The notes below the pieces were generated by a model. It saw only the letters and a program-made list of their open reading frames with translations. It was not told where the DNA came from and made no database searches. From the NCBI RefSeq assembly GCF_024713975.1, contig NC_091096.1, positions 17,642,458-17,706,457 of the forward strand: DNA of 64,000 nucleotides. The letters are read 5' to 3'. The stretch is from Paralichthys olivaceus. Its lineage: Eukaryota > Chordata > Actinopteri > Pleuronectiformes > Paralichthyidae. Positions 25,601 to 37,790 of this stretch are shown one piece after another. Position 1 is the stretch's first letter. Every line of letters starts with the position of its first letter. The translations under genes were made by a program, and so were the position numbers.

Positions 25601-27507
25601 TCTATAAAGCTTGTGTTTTATTTTGAGCAGGGCTTTGTTTTGTCTTACAGATCTGGAGGCGATGGGCATCCCAGTTTCATCCACTGGACCGATTCCAGAG
25701 AACTTGATGAGCCTCTCCTCCCTGGTGGGAGCCCAGCTGCGTGGTAGAGTGGCAGAGCCATGGACACCATTGGACAGTCCACCTGAGTCACAGTCACCAC
25801 AATGCAATTTTAGTATTTATGTTTCATTATTGAAATGTGTTAATTTCAGGTGGAGTATGAAACCATTCATGAGCTTTCAATCTCCGTCACGATAAACCCA
25901 GAGGTTCAAGCTTTTTCGTCAAAATATATATTACCTGATATGGCTCTTATTGGTCTTTTACCCTCTTACGTCACCTTACTGCTGTCCTTTAATGTGGACT
26001 CTCATCAAACATCAAACACACTCAAGTAAATGGATTACACTGCAGGTGTCAACTGTTTTTATTGAGCTCAGTTAACTCCGCCAAATTGTTAGGCTTATTG
26101 TAATTTAAGTTTTTATCTCACCCTATTTTTACTCTGGCTGTTTTTGTTTGAATAGATTTATTTCTTTTAAATTAAATTCTGGATACTGTATGTAAGTTTT
26201 TTTTTCTCAGCTATATTAAAAGGGAGGTCTCTACCTCAATGTATCCCCGAGTCAAAAGTTGAATGAATGAATGAATGAATGTATGAATGTGTGAATATTC
26301 TTACCATGCAATTGTGAGGGGCCATAATATGATCCAAAGCTGAGAGCTGTTGGGCCGCTTCCATTCACTTCGGAAACCTGAAGAGAAAAGCAGAATCATT
26401 CAAATCAGTCAAAATACACATCTGTAATGTAACTAACAGCTGAAAGTTTAGGACACGTCTATAGCCTGTGATGCTTGAGTTTTCCACAGGGAGGAGCACT
26501 TGTTTACTGAATCCCACTCACTCCGCCTCAGTGTTGTTATTATCACAGCCTGCAGGACATTTATCTTCATACCTTGAACTCTCCAGATGGCAGTCTTGCT
26601 GAGCTAAAAGGGCTCAAGGGAGGAGTAGGGAGTCCAGGGGAGATGACCACCTCGTGGGTCATCTCTGGAGAAGTTAGTATCTGCTGCCCTGATGAAACTC
26701 CAGCCTCCCTGGAGAAGATCAACCGGGATCCATTCGGATCATGGACCACTTCCGTAAGCTGCTAAACATGTAAGAAAAGGGGAAAATATGGATGAACAAC
26801 AACGATGTGTGAACTTTGCTCCTGTCTCGTCCTCCTGCTGGCCCTGGATAAACACCACGCTCTGTAGGAGGTCATGTGGACTTGTTAGGGACGCAGCTAT
26901 TCTCCTGAGAATAACTGAGCTCTGTTGGGGGGGGGGCTCTGATGAAAAGGCCTCTAATTTATTTAAAGCAGGAGCAGTGGGAAGTGGTGTTCCACCCACT
27001 TCATCATCTCTCTGGCTACAACGGCAGAAAGGCCTCATTCAAGGTGCAGAGTGGGGGCACTGAAACAGGAGAGCACCATTATGGGCCCATTAACTCCCTA
27101 TTCACCGGGTTGTGCTATTCTCCAGCCAGAGGGCGGAGCGGGGGTCTGGAGGTTGGGAAAGGGTCGTCGATGGCAACCTTAAAGTCCAGCAGGGTTAGGA
27201 ATAGTCTTGTGGTTTCCATGGGGATTTTTACCTCCTCCCACTTGTGATGGGCAGACTAGCCCTTGTATAGGAACGCTACATATTTCAATCAGGTGCTTTG
27301 GTCACTCTGTGCGGTTGCCAGGTCATGGGGGTCATGGGAAAGCCCCTGTGCCTCTCATCTACAGTGGCTAGTGGGAGAATTGTTGTCTGCACCAATGGCC
27401 TATTGTTGATGTGACACTGGACTTGACTGACTTGTTGTTCTCTGGTTATTCTGGACAGTGACAGTTTGAGATGAAATATTAAAAAGTGGCTTTACCTGAG
27501 ACTGCAT
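14022..27507 (-). CDS. sorbs3: Vinexin / sorbin and SH3 domain-containing 3, complete (20 coding exons)
   Basis: Coding exons, minus strand: 27507-27496, 26761-26573, 26377-26305, 25782-25649, 25137-25074, 24017-23979, 23888-23801, 22453-22345, 20792-20739, 20575-20468, 19802-19759, 18270-18203, 17626-17565, 17427-17381, 17238-17124, 17031-16906, 15527-14991, 14859-14756, 14637-14531, 14083-14022. All phases agree; the sum is 2142 bp (713 residues plus stop; human is 671). Domains: SoHo region about 110-157 ([17 protein letters not shown], then [16 protein letters not shown]), IFDFEPGK near 220, a coiled-coil-like stretch about 255-285 ([20 protein letters not shown]), SH3-1 about 352-402 (KFNFQAQSP), SH3-2 about 424-479 (AVALYNF to FPANYV), an SP-rich linker about 480-560, and SH3-3 about 658-713 ([21 protein letters not shown]), ending [12 protein letters not shown] exactly as in human vinexin. 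Vinexin is a scaffold that binds vinculin, signalling partners and ERK at focal adhesions; the SoHo region binds flotillin in this family. The start at 27507 is the first in-frame ATG; a TGA lies in frame upstream in the same exon. Confidence 0.93.
14276..14332 (+). repeat. (TG)n microsatellite in the last sorbs3 intron
   Basis: About 28 TG units between the last two coding exons (14637-14531 and 14083-14022). In the sorbs3 transcript it reads as (CA)n. Confidence 0.95.
15528..16905. other. sorbs3 intron, no internal feature seen
   Basis: AT-rich, 1.4 kb, between the exons carrying the first and second halves of SH3-2. Frames inside have stops and lack splice-site support. Confidence 0.6.
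22905..23030 (+). repeat. Dispersed repeat fragment next to the MITE
   Basis: Contains GGATTGAGGGAGACTGGGATTGAACCGCTGACC and a cysteine/CpG-poor tail, a phrase type common in teleost repeats with a tRNA-like end. Old and incomplete; family not assigned. Confidence 0.35.
23031..23413. mobile_element. MITE-like element with terminal inverted repeats
   Basis: The left end (about 23032-23062, ACTGTATAAAGATGGATGACA) is the inverse of the right end (about 23384-23413, TGTCATCCATCTTTATATACAGT). About 20 bases match closely with small indels. The 380-bp interior is non-coding and includes CCAATTGGCTCCACTCTTGGG, a phrase I recall from a common teleost repeat. It sits in the sorbs3 intron between exons 22453 and 23801. 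No transposase is encoded, so it would be non-autonomous. Confidence 0.6.
25028..25062 (+). repeat. (GGA)n microsatellite
   Basis: About 11 GGA units, ending 11 bases before the splice donor of the sorbs3 SoHo exon (exon 25137-25074, donor at 25073-25068). Confidence 0.9.
25265..25590. repeat. Dispersed teleost-type repeat in a sorbs3 intron
   Basis: Begins with AGGCCTCCGTCAACCAGATGGAGGCC and ends near CATAATGCCTCCGGCAACTGG and GGTGCGGAGGCATG. The interior includes CATTCTTGAGATATCGTGTTC. These phrases recur across fish genomes in my memory. It lies immediately downstream, in the transcript sense, of the SoHo exon ending at 25649. Confidence 0.55.
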
Positions 27508-27568
27508 GGGATCTGTGTAAGTCCTTGTGTGATGGATTTCAACTTCTAGTTCCCAGCATCAAAAGTAT
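27496..27568 (-). other. sorbs3: sorbs3 exon containing the start codon, with 5' UTR
   Basis: Exon bounded by acceptor TGTCTGTGCAG at 27569 and donor GTAAAG at 27495. Reading in the frame of the next exon, a TGA occurs upstream of the only in-frame ATG (27507-27505), so translation should begin MQSQ. A short upstream frame, ATG CTG GGA ACT AGA AGT TGA, lies out of frame just before it. At least one further 5' exon must exist upstream. Confidence 0.65.
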
Positions 27569-30500
27569 CTGCACAGACACAGAGAATACAAACATTTTAA
27601 TATGAAATAACATCAAATAATTTGGAGTATTCCTACTAGGCATATTAACCACTGTATATGTTAGCAGAGGGAAATAAACTAGCACCTTCAACGCTGAGCA
27701 TCAGCTGACCAAAAATAATTTTAAATGGTCTTTTACTCAAGTTTGTGTGTTGTCTCAATGTTTGAGCAAATCATTTCAGGCCAGAATTATTTTATCGAAT
27801 TTGCAGTAAGGTTTTAAATGACATATGTCCAGTTAATGACTGATTTACTTCTTAAGATAAATTGTTAGAGAGCTTGAAAGTCCCAAACAACTTTGTTTTA
27901 CCTCTTAATTATTTCTGTATGAAATCAAATATTCACATTCAAAGCCCTGATTGTTGCATTGCTTAAAATGAATAAAATTGTCCTAATTCAGACAGGAAAT
28001 TGAGAGTGTAGCTCAGACAGAAATAGGTTTTCAGTATTGCACATTCTTTCATTGTTTAAATCTGAGAATTTTAATCAATGTCTGTAAAAATAACTGATAA
28101 ATCTGAAGGTTTATTTTGAATCTTGTAACATGTCCTCTTTTAACTCTTTGAGTCAAAGTCTGCATGTCATGAATCCCATTTACAACATGGGCAGAGCTGA
28201 CAACTGTTCCATTATCCCATCCCACCAGTATTCCAAAGAGGGAAAGTTAGCGTCACCCACTTTTTCCCTGTTGCCGTGGAAAAACCCACCAAAAACAATG
28301 AGTGTGACGCACATGATTACCTCATTATTCCCTGTCATACAATGATGTAATAAGCTGGACTTGAGGGGAATGCTGGAGAAGATAAGCTACTGAAAGTGGA
28401 GACTACTGATCTTTGAAGAAAAAACATCCTTCCATCCTTCCATCCTTCTAACCCTGCCCTCTACATGATATTTTATATGCTCTGGTGAAAACTAAGGCTT
28501 TGTAGCTTGGCAAGAGAGAAATAACCAAGTGTGAGCCGGGCTACCATAGGCTGAGTTCGCACTGATGAGTTTTCCATGTGGCATTTGTAGCTGAACATTA
28601 GAGTCTATAATCATTGTGGTCAAGACTGAGAAAACTACATGCACTGTGTGTCTCTGTGCACGAGGTTAGGAGATATCACTGAGCCTGTGTGGTGAGAGAA
28701 TCAATGTTCGTTTCCAGACAACAGTAATCACTCTATCAGACTCATCATCTCCCAGTAAATGTGGTTACATAACAGAAAAACTATAGGAAGTGGTGGTCTG
28801 TGTCTGCGATAATACCATTACTGTCATTCCTGATAAATGATCTGTCATCGCTGTAATCACACAGCTGATTATCCGTCTAACAATGGGCGACACTGCATAC
28901 TTTCTAATGGCTGCTGCTCAGTTTGAAGGCCCCATCACGCTGATGAACAAATAACTGGGGGAATAATTCATTGGCATTTTGAAGAATTATTATCTCCAAA
29001 CACGCCTGTTTAATTTAGAAAACAAAAAGTTAACTGCGCCATTCAAGCATCAACAGTAGCTGCTCGACTCCATGACAGCTGCTTACCATATTTATGCATT
29101 TCACAACGGGTGTGGTTACATTCGATTACATTGTACTCAAGAATTTTTATAGTCATTTTACTGCTGCTCACAACAACACAATAAAATATCATGTATTTAT
29201 GAATACATGTATTCATAAAACAAAGCACTCCACCAGTGCAATGTTGAGCTTCCGTACAGTTCAACAAGACACTGAAACAACTTGTGGCTGAGATGACCTG
29301 AACCTCCCAAAACACTGGATCCTACATTTCCCATTATGTAACTCGAAAGCATATTTCTTTGGACCTTCCCTGCTTCTCAAATTTTCTTCAAACTCAACAC
29401 ATTAATTTTTTGTGAAACTGAGATTTTGTTTGCATGTAAATAATAATAATGATAATAATAGTAACATGTCAAATCAAATTTTCTAAAACATGGCTTCTGT
29501 CATTTAAGGTCATTCTTATCTTGTTTAAAACAAATGTTTGTTAAATTTCATAGTTGTTTTATCCTGTTTTATTATTATTAATATTATTATTATTACATTG
29601 ATGTGTGTTTGTGTCCCAGTTAGTTTTGTCACAGTAAGTTTGGCTATTTGAATCTATAAAAACAGGGTGTAACATCATGATTGACCGTCGATCGCCGCTG
29701 CACAGACTCTGCCTATAAGTGTGCACAATGGCAGTGTTCCTATCCAGGATATTTTTTGGCGTGGGGATCTTTTATCTACAGTCTATAAAATAAAAATGAG
29801 TCAAATTTGAATTTTTCTTGTTATATTTTTTCTAGCAACACTCAGAAGTCTAACATCTAAAAACCCCTGCCCCATGGAATTGCATCCTGATGACTAAACT
29901 TTGTCATAACAGTGTCTCTGTGTCTCATTTCTGTGGGGAGCAAACATTTTACAGAGAAAGACGCCAGCATTGCACGCATTCCCCCCTTCACCAAACACAA
30001 TCCTACCTAATAAGGAAAAATCAGTGTTGATATCGAGCAATGAAAATCCCTGTCTGGCTCTCCCTGGGTTTGCTCTGAATGCTCAGTGCATTCTTATGTA
30101 ATTGCTGCGACTCAGTAGCGGAGGCGGCTATGAGCTTTCACATGGTAGACAGGGCTCCAGAATTGGCCGTGTGTGAGCCCCTTGATGCTATCGCTCAGAA
30201 ATATGTGGACGTTACAGCCCAGGTATTTACAAGTCAAACCCCTGCTAGGTGAGAGCTCCATTATCACCTCGGTTTTGTGATGGAAGAAAAACAGAGCCAT
30301 AAAAGGCCCATGTGCGACTCAGGTGAAGATGAGATGAAGTCTTGCTTCAACACTGGTGTCGTGAAAACACTTCTCATGAAGCATTCGGCTCATGTTTTAG
30401 ATTTTAGCAGGGCAAACGAGGACTTGCAAAATGAGAATCAAGGGATTATTTTATGGAAATGTCTGCCTCTGTTCCCAGGAAACTCATCCGGTCTCTGGAC

Positions 30501-33500
30501 CAGATGTTAAAATCTGTAAATCTTAGAAACAGAAGTCTACATAAGTCTATATCTATTTAAAAAGAAACATTTCTGTTAAGACATAAAAAATAAAGTTGTT
30601 TTACTTTGGGGGTGTGGATTTCTTTTCTTCTTCTTTATATCTTAAAGGAGCGGATGTGGAACCAGACTGTTATCTGAAGCTGTTGAGCCAAACTGACTCA
30701 GCAGCTACAAGGTCAGTGAACTTCACCACACCCCTGAGATTCCTCTGAATCACTGTTTCCACAAAACACAAACACAAGTAACACATGTTAAAGTAACAAA
30801 AAAACAAGACAAATCTGACAAGAAAAAATCATTCCATCATACATTTACTTTGCTATACTTAAATATATTTTTCATATATCATATATTTTCAGATAGTTCC
30901 CCTTTTACTCCCTATATAGTAAGAGTAAATATCTGTTCTCTCTATATTCTACTACATTTTTACAACACATGTTCAGTTTATTTTATATATTTTTAAAAGT
31001 AACCAATAACCAGAGGGGAATTGGTTCACTGATCTAATGAGAGTAGGGAGGTAACATTAGACCCCGCCCATTGCAGCAGCTGCATCACTGGTGAAGAAAC
31101 ACTTGTAATGAATTATAAAGGGGTGGAGACTCAGCCATTATCAACAACAATTAGTAATGCAAAGTGTTTTCAGTAGCATCATTTGCAGCATTCTTTACTG
31201 ATATGACAGAGTCTGTATTGTCCATCCACTCATCTGTTATTTTTATCGCTTATCCTTTTAGGGTCACCCAGGAAGCTGGACCCATTCCCAGCTAACACTG
31301 GGGGAGAGGCAGGGTATAACCTGGACAGGTCACCAGCAAAAGAGTTTGTATTATTCTTGTATCAAACAAAATATTCCCTTAGGCGCAATTAACGATGTAG
31401 TCGTATATTAGGGAAGAGGCTAATCTCTGCAAGTATGGACTTTTACAAGAAGAAAAATGAATGTGGTACTTTTACTTGAGTAGATTGTTATCTTTTTATT
31501 TAAACTTTGTTAAAACAAAGTGAAAGAAAAAGTACTTCCTCCACCACTGCAACTACTACTGAGAGCTCAACTTTAAAAAGTGCCCTTCCGAAAATGCTCT
31601 TTATTTATGAAACTTTCCTCATTTCCTCTTTCTTCCACAGACGGATGAGAGCAGATCTTTCTGAGCGAGGACTCTGACCTGCGATGACCTCCTCCTCCTC
31701 CTCCACCACATACTGAGCTTCCCACATTGTTCTCACCAAGAACGAGGCTGTCAAGGTGACCACGCACGCCCTGATGAATATATGTCACAGACTCCTGTGA
31801 TCTGTTGGATCAGGAAAGTCATGAGTTGTGGTCAGAGGGAGGATCATGTTGTCCATAAATCACAGTGTTGGAGACCGTGTTGGTGAAGAGCGGGGACAAT
31901 GGACTTAAATAAAACACACAAAGGTGAACTGAGCTGATCTGCATTCATTAGAACGAGTGTTCTCCTCAGCTTCTGTGTCAGGGTGCTGAGCGGTTAATCA
32001 TTGACTCCGCGAGGTTGCACTCTGCTGCACCGCAACAGTCCGATACACAGATCTACACAAAGCAGGCCGGCCAAAATATACGCTCAATATTTGCAGAAGG
32101 TGTTAATTTCAAACACTCTAATCGTGCACTCTTAAAAAAAGTGCAATCAGATTCTGTTCCTTTAATGAAGTGTTTACTTCTTGGATATTACCCAGGAACA
32201 ATGTGACGTGTGAAGTCTTATCACCTGTTTGTGAACACTCACTTAATGTAACTGCTGGCCAACAAGTTACATAACAAAGTAATAAAAGTGAAGAGATCCT
32301 GCAATAAAACAGGTGAAAGGTGTTTGCAAGAACATTAGGTGGATTAAGAAAAAACTGGCATTTGTTTTTAAACACATGAGATGAGTCAGTCTGTGGTTTA
32401 CGTGGGGGATGTTAAGGGTCCTGCGATGCCGATAGCACAACCACGCTTGCAACTTCACAGATGTGTGTACGCAGCCCATAAAAGGTCCTGGAGCTGCAAG
32501 TTCATGATATGCAGTTATTGGGGGGATACACACATTTATCAGAAGGGGAGTATTTCACCACCTTGTATGGTGCTCCTCCAAGCCTGAGCACCAGGAGGAG
32601 TCACAGTCTGTGTGCTTCTTGTCAATGGAGAGGCGGTTTGTTCCCAGGAGGAGCTGCATGCCAATAAATCACAGCCTCTTTTCTTCGAGAGGAGCCCAAC
32701 ACTGGGGCTGAAGAGCTGTGCAGCTTTATCAGCTTGGCTAATCCCTTAAAGTAAAATCTGACTGAAAAATACACGCTCAAAACACAATATCCAGCGGAAA
32801 ACGTCGCAAATCCTCACGCCTGTCATTTTGTATCTTCAAAGCTGAGTGCGGTTGGTGGATATGAGCGCTGGCAGCTGGACCCCTCAGTAATATCACAAAG
32901 GGAATCAGAGTCTGCTGTGGAAATCACCCTGACAGTAAGGGGAGCCTCCAGTGATGCCTGCACAGTCCAGGGGCCGTGAGGGTTGATATCTGCTCTAAAG
33001 GACGGCATGTTGGGAAACACTCCCCACTGTGCCCCCTCTTTTAGAAGGGTCACAGAACCCACTCTGAACCAGCCCCAGCACTTCAACCAGCCCTGAACGA
33101 GCATCTCCAGGTTAATAGGTAACTTCTGTCTCTCTCTGTCTGTGCTGAACTCAGAGCTGCTCTCCCACAATCCTCTTCAATCATCAAAACTACACACATC
33201 ACATGGGTCAACTTGTTTTCAGGTGCCCTGCAAAAGCAACCCTCTAACTCTTGGGTAAGGCTGCAGCACTAATCCTGCAGAGCAGCGTGTACAAGCCCTG
33301 AGCAGTCAGCATCAACCTGGGACATGACAGCTCACTCAACCTTCAAGAACACAGTTGCAAAACAGCCCAACAAAATTAAGCTCCCATGCAATCACAACAT
33401 TGAATGTCACTCCCTCTCCCCTGCTCTCCCATGGGAAAGAGTGCACTCACCTTCAAAGCTGCCCCTCTGCGCCTCTCTCCCTCTCTGTCCTGCACGTAAA

Positions 33501-34559
33501 CCACGCCGCAGACCGTCCCTGCTCCTTCCACCTCTCACTCATGAAACTAGCCAGGACACACAAGCTCCCTCTCTATCTCACTCTCTCTTTTTCCCTCTCT
33601 CTCTCTCTCCCTCTCACTTTGAGCCCTCGCTCTGCCTGCCACCACGAAGGACTTCCCGGTTGACAGGCATCACCATGGCAACCCACCTCGGCCCCCGTTC
33701 AAAAGCCACCCATGCTCTTGGCCCGTCAGTCCGGGGCACCTCCTTCACTGAAGCGGCCCTATTGTTGCGATAAGGTGATATTTCACAGCGCAGGGTTAAC
33801 CAAGGGGGAACGTAAATAGTTCATCACCTCCACCGCCCAGACACTGACCAATGACTTCATGGACCCCCTCCTAACTTTATCTCTCCCATGCCCACCCCCT
33901 CTCCTTTTGTGTATGTGTTTTTCAGTGTGTGTGTGTGTGTGTGTGTGTCCAAAGGCCAGGTCTCAGGCAGGAAAGGAGAATAGGAGCTCTGTTTGTTCCA
34001 CTAGCTCTGGAAGTGTTTCAGAGTCGTTACTCAACAACATCTAATCAACCGCTGACACCACAACTCCTGTAGACTTATCTCACATGATCACACTCACCAG
34101 CAGTAACACGACTGAAGGACAAAGATTAAAATATGATTTGCTTTTTCAACATCAAATTATTATCCAAGTTGAAGATGCAATGAGTGTATTGATAAGACGA
34201 TTTCCAGAAAGATTGACTGTTCCAACCCCAGAGCCTACAACAAAAGGGAATGGAGCACATTCTCAAAGCACGTTGGTGCTCCAGCGTGTACCACTTGCCC
34301 AAATTAAACAAGGATTACCAGTTTTCCTGCATTTCTTGCCAATAGAGACGAACAACTGCAGAACTTGAAATCCAACCTGCTGACGGGCTTGTTTTTGGCA
34401 CTTGGACTTGTACTTTGGAGTGTGCAGCACGAGGACTGAGTGACAAGGTCCACCCTGCAGGTGAGTGATCCGCTCACCTGCTGACGAACACAATCAGCTG
34501 TTAAGCCACATGTCATTCTAAGCCCTGGCAAAAACCTTCATGAAAAATGTTATATGCAA
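27569..34559. other. Upstream region of sorbs3, non-coding
   Basis: No exon-like open frame with splice sites on either strand. It holds a diverged dispersed repeat (31216-31345), a CT-rich tract near 33571-33618 and a TG run near 33924-33948. Stretches at about 28800-29040 and 29935-30300 are low in repeats and could be regulatory, but I cannot show this. Confidence 0.45.
31216..31345 (+). repeat. Dispersed repeat fragment, same family as 6706-7005
   Basis: Shares CGCTTATCC..AGGGTCACCC, AGCTGGACCCATTCCCAGCTAACA and GAGAGGCAGGGTATAACCTGGACAGGTCACC with the common teleost element. Truncated. Confidence 0.5.
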
Positions 34560-34935
34560 GTGTGTGTGTATCTGTTTAACACACTATGGGGACTTACGGT
34601 GACAAACGGCAAGTCCCCATAACCGACATGTTTTATGGTTTGTTTAGGTTAAGGTTAGGATTAAGGTTTAGGTTTATGTTTAGGTTAACGTTAGGTTTAA
34701 GTTAAGGTTAGGTAAAGGTTGGGTTTAAGGTAATGTTAGGTTAGGGTATGGTTTCATTTAAGGTTAGGTTAAGGTTTGGGTAAGAGTTAGGGTTAGACAA
34801 ATAGTAACTATGGTTAGAGTTAGAGTAAGTCTCCAGGAAATCAATACATGTCAATGTGATGTCCTCTGAAGGCATGGAGACACAACTGTGCATGCATGTG
34901 TGTGTGTGTGTGTGTGTTTGTGTGCATGCTGCCCA
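34560..34935 (+). repeat. Degenerate TTAGGTT/GGTTAGG-rich repeat element
   Basis: Starts near GGGGACTTACGG, runs through about 200 bases of degenerate GGTTAAGGTTAGG units (34630-34835), and ends GTAAGTCTCCAGGAAAT then a TG run. This is the build of a repeat common in fish genomes rather than a true telomere array: units are irregular and few are exact TTAGGG. Confidence 0.6.
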
Positions 34936-36436
34936 GTTCCACCTTGAAATTGAAGTCCTCAGCTTTTTTAATAATTCAGTGGTTTGGCTTGGTGCAGCGG
35001 GGCAGATATCCATTTACTGAGCCTGTACTCCTCACTGGGCTGTTTTTGCCAAACGGTTGAGCTGCTGAACCTGAAGTGGCGAGCTAGGCCAGCGCAGGCT
35101 TTAGCACCGGAGGCCCCCCCCCTTCAAAATCTGTGTCCCACTGCAGCAAACCTTCGCCCCGCTGTGACCACATCTGACACCCTGCCACTCCGCAGCTAAC
35201 AGGGTCTAAATGAGGTAATCACGCAAGCCGTGATTGCTGCTTTGGCCTTGTACTCAACACGTCTCCCACACTGAATCCTTGTCTCTTCGCCAAACAAAGA
35301 CAGGGCATTTATTACAGGGCAACATTGTCAGTACAGGAGGACAGAGCCATGACCCTCAGCCCACCTCCTCACATTGATGGATTCCAGCACAGTTCTGTAT
35401 AAAGGCCCAACACACTGAGAGGTATGTGCCAGTACGTTACTGCAGCAGCTCATTAAAAATCCTGACAGCTGAAGATTCCAGCAAGTGAATAAACCATGAC
35501 ATAAATCTGTTATGTAATCAAAAATCAAATTACTCAATGATTACAGCCCTGGGCTTTTTCTTTTTACCAACTCCAATACTCAGAGAAAACAAGAGACAGC
35601 AAGTCTGCAAAAATCACAAGATAAAATCATCATTAAATAGGAAGATATAAGCAGAGAGTTACGAGTTCACAGATAAACAAGCCGCAAAGCAGAGATAAGG
35701 AGCAGCACTGGACATCATCATACACTGCTGTATGTGTCATTCATACCACAGGTCGCTCTCTGAGGTACGACTTGTGGAATGTCAAAACACAAACACAAAA
35801 GCATCAGAGTTTATTTTAGCAGTAAACAACATTCTTCTGAGCCGTGCACGTCCCAAGACTCACAGCGTTGGACAACGAGGACAAACATCCCTCGAGTACA
35901 GTGATAAATCCTCATGGGACCTGCTGCTCACAGGATGCTCACTTTGAGAAGTTTGGTGAAAAAAATGACAGAGCGGAAAATATTCGCTCATGAAAGTTAC
36001 AGACAAAAACAAGTAACACCACAAGGAGGAGGCAGCTTTCAGACACAACCACAAGCAAACAATAAAATATTTGACAATGATAAAATAAAATCTTTCTCAT
36101 ACACCCTCATACCATTTCCCATAGAACCACTCTACTGTTGCTCAACAACATTCAGGGGGAAATCACAATGACAGGTCAAAGATAAACAGCTTTATCTATT
36201 TGGTCACAGTGGTTTCCAGTGATAATACAAATCCAGTGATGAAGGACAACAACAACAACATGATGCTGAAATCTGTGTCAGGAGCAGTGCAGCACAAAAC
36301 TACTCAATCACAACTCTAGTCTGTCACATGACGATAACAGAGGAAAAACAAACCTCTTTTTGAATTGTGAAGATGTATTTCCCTGTGATACGAATGCTTT
36401 AGCTCGAGTGGCAGCACAAGTTGTGCGGTACTTACA

Positions 36437-36800
36437 GGCGAGTGCAGGCTGAGGTCTCCTCAGAGCAGACGGAGAGGGGAAGTGAATGAAAAAGAAGGAG
36501 GGAACCACTGCTCTTCTTTCTCTCTCACACACACTCCCTCCCTTTTCTCTCTTTCTAAGGCCAACACAGTGTCTTTTCTCCTCAGTGAATGATTCAGCGT
36601 GGGCCTGAATGTTTGACTGGGTGCTCGTAGGAGTGTGTGTACGTGTGTGTGTGTGTGTGAAGCTCATCATGGAGAAAGCGCTCAGTAATAGTTTCCATCC
36701 ACAGCTGGAAATAATAGAGCTTCCCATACAGGCCCAGGCTCAGTGGTACCGCCCTCCAGTGTTTTACATGCAGCGGAAGAGGAGGCGATCTCCACGGCGA
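36437..36800 (-). other. Candidate upstream non-coding exon of sorbs3
   Basis: A strong donor on the minus strand (CACTCGCCT then GTAAGTACC, border at 36437) lies about 9 kb upstream of the sorbs3 start exon, which needs a 5' partner. There is no coding frame around it. The exon's far end is an estimate. This is only a candidate; the same donor could belong to nothing. Confidence 0.25.
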
Positions 36801-37014
36801 TTTCAATAAATAGGCCTGAGTGACACATGCATCATGATGGCATCAGTCACTGTCTTCAGATGGAGGGTCACTTTCATACCAAGACCAAAAGCTTATCTAT
36901 GAGATCCAGATGTTTCAGTTTTCTTTCTCACTTGTCACATTGCAAGGTCAATCTGTACAACCAGGAGAGAGAACACACACACATACATTCATGTCTCCAG
37001 ACAAAGTTACACTG

Positions 37015-37790
37015 ACCTAATACTTGCCTACCCCACACCCTTATCTCAACCTTAACCTCAAACTTAACCTTAACGTTTACCTACTCTTAACCAAAACCCT
37101 CTTCACCTAAACCAAATCTTAACCTAAACCTAAACCTATGAGCAAACCTAAGTTAACCTAAGATAAAGCTAAACATAAACCCAAACCCTAACCCTTGCCC
37201 TTAACGCCCCTTAAGGCACTCTTAGGAGTAGCAGGATTGTGATTGCCTCCCTACCGCTCTAGTGGCCCACCTTCAACTGCTCGCCACAGGGAACGGTAGA
37301 GGAACAGGTCCAGAGATCAAGATTCGATTAAGACGCCTCAGAAGTCATCATTGACAATCTTCCACAAACCTATTCATCTGGATATCCTCCTACACCCTCT
37401 GTTGGCCATAATTAAATGATGTATAAGAAAACCCCTAACCCTAACCCATGATGTGTACCCTGTTGTCCATGCTCCTCTTGACACTTAAGGTGTCCCCTGT
37501 CCCCAACCTAACCATCACCCTATACCCTAATCCTAACTGGACAATAAACCTAATCTAAACATAACCCCAGCTCTAACTCAAAACCAAATGTAAACCTAAC
37601 TTTACATAAAAAACCTAACCCCAATCGTAACACTGCACCTAACCCCTAACCCTACCCTAACCTCAAAACATGTCTTCAATTTAAAATGTCAAAAGATTGA
37701 CATTTTATGATTTACTGACTGTGTAACCAGCCATATGTCCCCACAACTCGAGGAATACCTGGATTACACACCCACACACACACACACAGT
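37015..37790 (-). repeat. Degenerate CCTAACC-rich repeat block, inverted relative to 34560-34935
   Basis: Many irregular AACCTAA and CCCTAACCC units on the plus strand, broken by a non-repetitive piece (about 37210-37430), ending with GTCCCCACAACTCGAGG and a CA run. Same repeat class as the block 2 kb to the left, but opposite in orientation. Confidence 0.55.

Noticed and set aside
33324..33773. 149-codon plus-strand open frame
   Set aside because: Runs through a CT-rich tract and is Ser/Leu/Pro biased. No splice support, no known family.
37015..37790. True interstitial telomere array
   Set aside because: Exact TTAGGG units are few and irregular. The flanks match a dispersed fish repeat style.
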